Below are positions 58,626 to 64,000 of a stretch of DNA of 64,000 nt, in pieces; within the stretch, counting starts at the first letter, position 1, and every line of letters starts with the position of its first letter. Under the pieces are notes generated by a model. It searched no databases. It was not told where the DNA came from and saw nothing but the letters and a program-made list of their open reading frames with translations. Origin of the DNA: Adiantum capillus-veneris (Eukaryota; Streptophyta; Polypodiopsida; Polypodiales; Pteridaceae); assembly GCA_014529385.2 (NCBI GenBank), contig CM043967.1, forward strand, positions 132,736,682-132,800,681, in the 5' to 3' direction. Made by a program: the position numbers and the translations under genes.

Positions 58626-58857
58626 TCAATAAAACGACGTAAACTATATCTCTAAAAGAATAATTATACGAGAATCAATGAACGAGTATATCATATAACA
58701 AAAGATCATGTACCAACAGTAGCTCGATAGAATTTGGACGATCATCAACGGCTCGACTGAATCGGAACGATGTGTAACTGGCTTCTGCAGCAAAGTTATG
58801 TCAGTAACAAATATATGATTGATGAAGAAAAATATAATTGAGAAGTTTTCAATTATG

Positions 58858-59735
58858 AGAAAAATCAAAAGCAAAAAGTAAAATTTTGATTTTCAAACAT
58901 ATTCGCAGTCCGAGACGATAACCCAAAATCGGTGCAGAATTTGAAAACACTTTCTTCTGCAAAGTTGTAGACCACATTGATTCCGGTCTCTCCCACGGGT
59001 AGTTTCTGCAAAATCGTTTTCAATAAGTAGAAAAATAAAAAACAAAAAGCAAAAATTGCTTTTCAGGTATGTACGCAGTCCGCGAACGATAACTCAAAAT
59101 CAGTGCAGAATTTGAAAACACTTCCTTCTGTAAAGTTGTAGACCACATCGATTCCGATCTTTCCTGAGGGTAGTTTCTGCAAAATCGTTTTCAATTAGCA
59201 GAAAAATCAAAAACAAAAAGCGGAAGTTGCTTTTCAGGTATGTACGCAGTCCGCGAACAATAACTCAAAATCGGTGCAGAATTTGAAAAAACTTTCTTCT
59301 GCAAAGTTGTAGACCACATAGATTCTGGTCTTTTGAGCGGGTAGTTTCTGCAAAATCGTTTCTAATTAGTAGAAAAATCAAAAACAAAAAGCGGAAGTTG
59401 CTTTTCAGGTATGTACGCAGTCCGCGAACGATAACTCAAAATCGGTGCAGAATTTGAAAAAACTATCTTCTGCAAACTTGTAAACCACATCGATTCCGGT
59501 CTGTCACATGAGTAGTTTTTGCAAAATCGTTTCCAATTAGCAGAAAAATCAAAAACAAAACGCGAAAGCTGTTTTTCAGGTATGTACGCAGTCCGTGAAC
59601 GATAACTCAAAATCGGTGCAGAATTTGAAGAAACTTCCTTCTGCAAAGTTGTAGACCACATCGATTCCGATCCCGTACTCAAGTAGTTTCTGCAAAATCA
59701 ATTTTGATCAGGAGAAAAATTGAAAACAAAAACGT
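58858..59735. repeat. Element VII interior: five ~175-bp tandem repeats
   Basis: Each unit has AAAATCAAAAACAAAAAGC, then GTACGCAGTCCGCGAACGAT, then TCTGCAAAGTTGTAGACCAC and GTAGTTTCTGCAAAATCG. The ACGCAGTCCG core recurs near 58905, 59074, 59246, 59425 and 59587. Minus-strand ORFs here are repeat artefacts. Confidence 0.88.
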
Positions 59736-59738
59736 ACT

Positions 59739-59750
59739 GCTCTGATACCA
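59739..59750 (-). other. Primer binding site of element VII, initiator tRNA-Met
   Basis: The minus strand reads TGGTATCAGAGC directly beside the LTR with no spacer. Confidence 0.93.
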
Positions 59751-59892
59751 TGTTGAGAGAGAAGGAGAGAGCACAGAAGTAGAATCCCAAAGTGTGTAGA
59801 ATACACACATGAGATGATGTATATATAGAGGGGACCTGGGTGCCATATATAGAGAAGCCATATATTGAGTAGCTTCACATATAAGCTCAACA
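59751..59892 (-). repeat. Element VII 5' LTR
   Basis: 142 bp, the partner of 57358-57499, followed by the TTTTA duplication and CACTA sequence. Confidence 0.95.
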
Positions 59893-59897
59893 TTTTA

Positions 59898-60144
59898 TAA
59901 TAAACCCGCCCGGGGTAATGCCTGCGCGATAACGTCGACGTGGTAAATGTCGAGGGTATGCTTGCAGTAAAAGACGCGGTAATAGACGCGGAAATATAGC
60001 CGCAGCCATTACCGCGACTGGTACCGCTAGACCATTATCGCAAATGTTGCCGCGGTCTTTTCCGCATACGGGAATTTTCATATTCCAAATTTGTTTGTTT
60101 TTTTGCGGTAATGTGAGCGATAATACCGCGCATATGTTATAGTG
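59898..60144. promoter_or_regulatory. Right CACTA end with subterminal GCGGTAAT motifs
   Basis: CGGGGTAATGCC, GACGCGGTAATAGACGCGG, CCATTACCGCGAC, GGTACCGC, CCATTATCGC, GCGGTAATGTG and GATAATACCGCGC follow one another, in both orientations, up to the terminus CATATGTTATAGTG. The density is higher than at the left end. Likely sites for the element's DNA-binding protein, by analogy with En/Spm. Confidence 0.75.
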
Positions 60145-60607
60145 TCAATTTTTTGTTTTTCCGAGGGTGAGGGTGAAAATGTGGGGGTGATTTTTATAAA
60201 AGAAAAATATGAGGTTAGAGTATGTACACATTGACAAAAAATATACTTATGGTGCAAGAGGATAAAAGAAAGCGTATATAGATTTAATAAGACACACACC
60301 TAGGTATAAATATTTAAATAAAATATCAAAATAATTCTAAAACTCCCTATATTTAGGTCATATATACAATGAAATATTTACACACAAAAAAGGCCATACT
60401 ATACTTTTTCTTATTTTTTGTATTTTTTTGGCTCAACTAGCCTAGTGACTAGCTAATTGAGGGTTTTTAAGGAGACATGGGGAAAGTCCCCTAACTCACA
60501 CACGCCTATGTACAGTGAAAGGGTGAAGATAACCACAGTGTTTGAATGATTTGATAGGGTGAGGTAGCTCACTATGACAATTTCGAATAGTCAAAAAACG
60601 GCTTTCA

Positions 60608-61465
60608 GCAGGAAGCATCTAAAGAGAAGAAGAAGGAAGTAACAAAATCCAAAGCAAAGGCTTCAGCCTACAAATTCCAATCTGATGTAGAGGCAGCAAC
60701 AGATCTCAAAAAGGTTTTGGAAGAGAGTTTGTTGAACAGTAAGGTGTAGTTTACCTTGGGTGAGGTCCTTGGAATACGGAAGAGGGAGTTTCATGAAGAA
60801 ATAATTGATATTATAAAGAGGAAGTGGCAGTCTCTTACTGAATCTATCTATGTACAAGGTGAAGAAGAAACTTTAAATTCACAGGGTGTATAAATCCATG
60901 ACGAGCAAGGTGAAGAATGCTACAAGTCTAGGGGAGGAGTAAAACACGCTCACTTCTTGGATGATGAAGATGAAGTGGAGACCACTCACAAGAGTTACTA
61001 CTTGAGGAGTCATTATGCAAGAGTAGCTATTGAGACCCTAGTAAAAGTGGGAGACTTAGAAGAGCCATACATTGCGTTGACAGATCATTGGTCAGAAATT
61101 AACCTCATGTCATAGAGTCTTTATCAAAAAGAAAAATGACCAATTGATATAAATCATGGATGGATGATTCGTGTAGCAAACAAATAATTAGGCGAGTTGT
61201 ATGGAGCTTGTCCAAATGTAAAGGTGACTATAGGGAATGTGAAAGATGACCAAAATTTCTTTGTGCAGGAGATGTCTACATATCCTCTTATCCTTGGGTA
61301 GCCATACATCACTGCTACTTGAATGAAAACCAACGTGGTGAATGATGGGTCAGCTTATGCAAGGATGAGGAGCAGGGATGGAAAGCGTGTGGTACAATTC
61401 CTTACCGTTTGTTTGGACCATGGAAGGAACCGTGAAAGCCTTAGAGAGCAACCCTTGCAAAAGAC
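60608..61465 (+). pseudogene. Element IIb: gag end and protease (continued from 23239)
   Basis: Directly after element III the frame continues with EASKEKKKEVTKSKAKASAYKF, then DVEAATDLKKVLEESLLNSKV before a stop, then the protease region as in IIa. The active-site region and LGxPYITA part are recognisable but broken by extra stops and short deletions (for example GVYIYGKK is shortened). The copy ends near 61465, where a 1.43-kb deletion compared with IIa begins. Confidence 0.75.
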
Positions 61466-62440
61466 ATACCATTGTTGCTCCTATGGTGATCTTCACTATC
61501 TCTCATGTACCTTAGAACTTGAGGACTAATCTAGTTCCAAATACTCATCTACCAGAATTCATTGAGTTGCTTAATGAAAAGATCAAGATGTGTATTTTGG
61601 AGCCTTCTTGTGCTCCATATTCAAACAAGTGATTCACAGTTCCAAAGAAAAATGGTTCTTTACGCTTTATCCAGGATATGCAACCTGTCAACAAGGTTTT
61701 AATTAGAAATGTGGGTACAGGGCCAATTGTAGATGATTTTGCAAGGCATTTGAAGGAAGGGCAATATATTCTATGGAGATTTGTACTCATGGTAGGATTA
61801 GTTCCAACTAGAAATGGAAAGCAGGGATTTGACTACTATTAGGACACCTTTGGGTTTGGTAAGGATTTGCACCGTAACTCAGGCTAATGCAGTTGCACAT
61901 ATGATGAATGGTACGTAAAAATTCCTACCTGACTTCATACCGCAAACTACAATGCCTTTTCTTGAGGATGTGTCAATTAAAGGATGTGATGTAAGTGAAG
62001 CAGATGTGGCTCTAGACTCGAAGGGGTGCTGAAAGAATGTGGCAAATCATATCAATGATTGGAATGAGATCTTGTCAAGATTGGAAGAAGTGAACCTTAC
62101 CTTGTCTGGGCAAAAGTCAGTGTTTGGTGTGAGCGAAGTTCTTATTGTTGGACATATGTGTGGGCCATATGGTAGAAGGCCTTGTCCAACCAAGATTGAT
62201 GTGATTCAAATAATGAAAGAGACATGTATTAATGTAGCTGAGATTTGAAGGTTCTTGGGTGCATGCGTGTTCTATGTTATCTAGATTCCACATTATGCGC
62301 ATGTGGCAGAACCTTTGTATCAACTTTTGAGAAAGAACCAAAGGTTTCAATGCGAAGAATGCATACCCATTTAATGATAAAATTAAAGAAGTTGTTGCTT
62401 ATGTCTCAAACTTTGAGGAAAGAAAACTATGAATGTGGAA
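61466..62440 (+). pseudogene. Element IIb reverse transcriptase, fragmented
   Basis: Almost identical to 17037-18000 of IIa, with the same stops and frame breaks: PKKNGSLRFIQDMQPVNKV, then FLEDVSIKG where IIa has FLDDVSIKG, so one catalytic Asp has become Glu here, then NHINDWNEILSRLEEVNLTL. An extra single-base loss near 62360 shifts the frame again. Confidence 0.78.
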
Positions 62441-62875
62441 GAAATATAATTGTGACAGTGGATACTAGTCCCACGGGAATTGGATGGGAAAATTGGGCAA
62501 GATGATGATAATGGCAAGCGATATGTGGTGAGATTTGGAGAAAAGGTTCTAAGTGCTCAACAACGCAACTATCTACAGGTAAAAAGAGAGTCATGGGGAG
62601 TAGTCACAACATTGAAATGTGATAAAGAGTATTTGATAAGAGCAAATGTAATCGCGGAGACTGATTTTCTACCCCTTTCTGGAATGGTCACAAGATGCTC
62701 AAATCCCGACATTGCTATGCTGGGATTGATTGCCTACATAAAGTCCTTGAATCCAAAATTTAAGCATATTGTAGGGAAAGATAATCCAGTTGCAAATATG
62801 CTTTCAAGAGCAAGGTATGAAAATGAAGAAGACATGGTTTTCGAGGGCGATGATGTAGGCACACATTTCTAAAGT
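62441..62875 (+). pseudogene. Element IIb RNase H region
   Basis: Encodes VTVDTSPTGIGW, QDDDNGKRYVVRFGEKVLS, QRNYLQVKRESWGVV, AETDFLPLSGMVTRC and HIVGKDNPVANMLSRARY. It keeps a longer open frame (62480-62872) than IIa. The last Asp motif has changed from VADM to VANM. Confidence 0.75.
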
Positions 62876-63840
62876 ATCTCTCGTGCCAAGGGTGATCATG
62901 TTTTGATGTCAAATGCACTTGAGTCATTTACAGAAGACCTATATCAAGGTGATTGGTTTCTCATTGGACGCTATATCTGAGCACTTTGACAAGGCAAGAA
63001 GGGTGGATTGACCAAGAGTTCAAAAGAATACAGAGAAAGGCCTATGGATACTGGTACTTATGGAATCATCCAAAACAAATAAATGGAATTCCATTGAGAG
63101 TTGTGAATGATAAGGATACTCAAAATGAGCTTATGAAAAATTTTCATGAGAGTGTTTGTGCTGGACATAGAGGTGTATGGGCCACCTTTACTAAAATAAA
63201 AGAGGGTTATTGGTGGAAAGGTATGTATAAAGATGTATATCACTTTGTGGAGTCTTGTGAGACCTGTGAAATGTATTCAAATGTACGACATCGTGATGGG
63301 TTGCACCCTACGTACCCATTGGCCATGCACTATAAGTGGGTAGTAGATCTAGTTATAATGCCATTGGGCTTATGGCAAATGAGATACATAATGCTTGCAC
63401 GGGAAGATTTAACTAACCAAGTTGAAGTTCGTGCCCTAAGAACAAAAACCAAAAAAGGCGTATGTAAGTTCCTCTTCGATGATGTAATTAGCCGTGATGG
63501 CTATGTTGGGAAAATAACAACAGACATGGGTGAATTGGGTGCCATCAAAGCCAAGGAATTAAACTTGCTCTCATTAGTGCATAGAATCCTGAGGAAAATG
63601 GTAAATCCAAGCGTGGGCATCCTCTTATCATTAAAGATTGGCTAAGACCTCCAAAGGTAAAATGGGAGAGTGGCCTAGGTTATTGCCTTATGCTTTATGG
63701 GTTGATCGTACAACTCAGAGTTCAATTATTGGTTATATGCCTTTTGAGTTGATGTATGCGACAATCAGCACATATTTCATGATTTTTAAAGATAACATAA
63801 CTTTAAATTTTATAACAAATATATACTTCATGCATTGAAA
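62876..63840 (+). pseudogene. Element IIb integrase, C-terminally truncated
   Basis: Encodes LRVVNDKDTQNELMKNFHES, GHRGVWATFTKIKEGYWWKG, SCETCEMYSNVRHRDGLHPT and VVDLVIMPLGLWQMRYIMLA, then a frame change and PRLLPYALWVDRTTQSS. It ends ELMYATISTYFMIFKD like IIa, confirming that the C-terminal loss predates the duplication. Confidence 0.75.
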
Positions 63841-63879
63841 CCAACGACAATACTAGTTTAAAAAGTAGGCAATGATTCA

Positions 63880-64000
63880 ATGAGAGTGACGACATCTCCA
63901 ACCTAGTTGTAGGGTTGATGCTGAGACCACCAATAAACTAACCCAATAAAACAAGGCATAATTCAATGCAACTCACAACATCTCCAACCCAATAGTAGGG
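63880..64000. repeat. Start of the ~87-bp tandem array of element IIb
   Basis: Two units, GACGACATCTCCAACCTAGTTG and ACAACATCTCCAACCCAATAG types, match the array at 19466 onwards. The array runs off the window. Confidence 0.85.

Larger units (their letters stand above)
57358..59892 (-). mobile_element. Element VII: TRIM-like non-autonomous LTR retrotransposon (2535 bp)
   Basis: Two 142-bp LTRs (57358-57499 and 59751-59892) start TGTTGAGAGAGAAGG and end AAGCTCAACA. They are flanked by TTTTA (57353-57357 and 59893-59897). The primer site GCTCTGATACCA (59739-59750, plus strand) is complementary to initiator tRNA-Met. Beside the left LTR the minus strand reads GAGCGGGGGTG, a polypurine tract. 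The interior has no protein-coding frame, only repeats, so it depends on proteins from other retroelements. The LTRs differ at one or two positions by eye, so it is the youngest or among the youngest insertions here. Confidence 0.95.
49072..60144. mobile_element. Element VI: complete CACTA (En/Spm) transposon, 11.07 kb
   Basis: The left end is CACTATGAGAGATCGTGG and the right end is CACTATAACATATGCGCG in reverse complement. The flanking 3-bp duplication is TCA (49069-49071 and 60145-60147). The related LTR at 14270-14290 shows the continuous, unoccupied sequence (AGTAGAAATCATTTTTTT). Two opposed genes lie inside: a Tnp2-like transposase (49495-53365, minus) and a second protein (55528-57044, plus). 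GCGGTAAT motifs crowd both subterminal regions and the internal promoter. A TRIM-like element (VII) sits in the right arm. The transposase gene has stops, so the element is probably no longer autonomous. Confidence 0.96.
23240..60607 (-). mobile_element. Element III: outer Ty3/gypsy retrotransposon with four later insertions
   Basis: The LTRs at 23240-27434 and 46697-60607 both start TGAGGCGGTC and end in CA. They are flanked by the 4-bp duplication GCAG (23236-23239 and 60608-60611). Removing the element restores the gag-pol frame of element II. The primer site beside the right LTR fixes the orientation as minus. Insertions inside it are the solo LTR VIII (in the left LTR), copia element IV carrying V (in pol) and CACTA element VI carrying VII (in the right LTR). 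Its own internal region is only about 3.1 kb: reverse transcriptase is deleted and integrase is broken, so it could have moved only with help from relatives such as V, or lost these parts later. Confidence 0.9.
46697..60607 (-). repeat. Element III right LTR (5' LTR), interrupted by the CACTA element
   Basis: LTR sequence is 46697-49071 and 60148-60607, about 2.84 kb after removing VI and its extra TCA. It starts TGAGGCGGTCCGGGGC and ends GGCTTTCA. A 169-bp tandem duplication (48672-48840 and 48841-49009) is specific to this copy. Confidence 0.88.

Noticed and set aside
59362-59682. 106-residue ORF with an internal repeat
   Set aside because: It is a reading of two ~175-bp tandem units; no codon pattern and no start context.

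Overview
This window looks like transposable-element territory in a land-plant nuclear genome. The evidence is Ty3/gypsy and Ty1/copia polyproteins with plant-type primer sites (tRNA-Asp, initiator tRNA-Met), a CACTA (En/Spm) element whose transposase carries the plant-type TPase, DUF4218 and DUF4216 regions, a TRIM-like element, and AT-rich DNA with long simple repeats. I found no host gene, no rRNA or tRNA gene and no bacterial-style operon. The sequence does not let me place the plant more precisely.

Left part (1-12,885). Element I is a minus-strand Ty3/gypsy element cut by the left edge. Its protease lies at the edge, followed by a gag frame with stops, a long leader, a tRNA-Asp primer site at 6,944-6,961 and the 5' LTR. 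A 1.34-kb CACTA-type deletion derivative (element IX) sits in the leader. From about 7.8 to 12.9 kb there are short tandem repeats and decayed sequence.

Middle and right (12,886-64,000). This is a nest that can be resolved almost to the base from LTR ends, target-site duplications (TSDs) and restored reading frames. Element II is a decayed plus-strand Ty3/gypsy element present in two copies: IIa at 14,734 to about 20,230, and IIb at 22,021-23,239 continuing at 60,608-64,000. Element III, a minus-strand Ty3/gypsy element (23,240-60,607, TSD GCAG), lies inside the gag-pol frame of IIb. Element IV, a Ty1/copia element (27,504-43,686, TSD TGCTT), lies inside the pol region of III. Element V, a sister of III with two RNase H domains (29,115-39,664, TSD TTGC), lies inside the copia reverse transcriptase. 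A solo LTR (element VIII, 24,818-26,321, TSD GAAAC) lies in the left LTR of III. A complete CACTA element (VI, 49,072-60,144, TSD TCA) lies in the right LTR of III. A TRIM-like element (VII, 57,358-59,892, TSD TTTTA) lies inside the CACTA element. IIa still carries the end of a related LTR at the same junction, so the locus was also duplicated after element III inserted.

How the parts work together. None of the retroelements looks fully functional: each has stops, frameshifts, deletions or lost catalytic residues. The CACTA element has two opposed genes, a Tnp2-like transposase (minus) and a second TnpA/Transposase_24-like protein (plus). Between them are a TATA promoter flanked by the same GCGGTAAT motif seen in the subterminal regions, and a 1.1-kb array of about 26 copies of an 18-bp palindrome, ACACACTAATTAGTGTGT. 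This control region, the palindrome repeated at 298-bp spacing in the leader of element I, and an ~87-bp tandem array with compensatory hairpin changes are the least ordinary features here.
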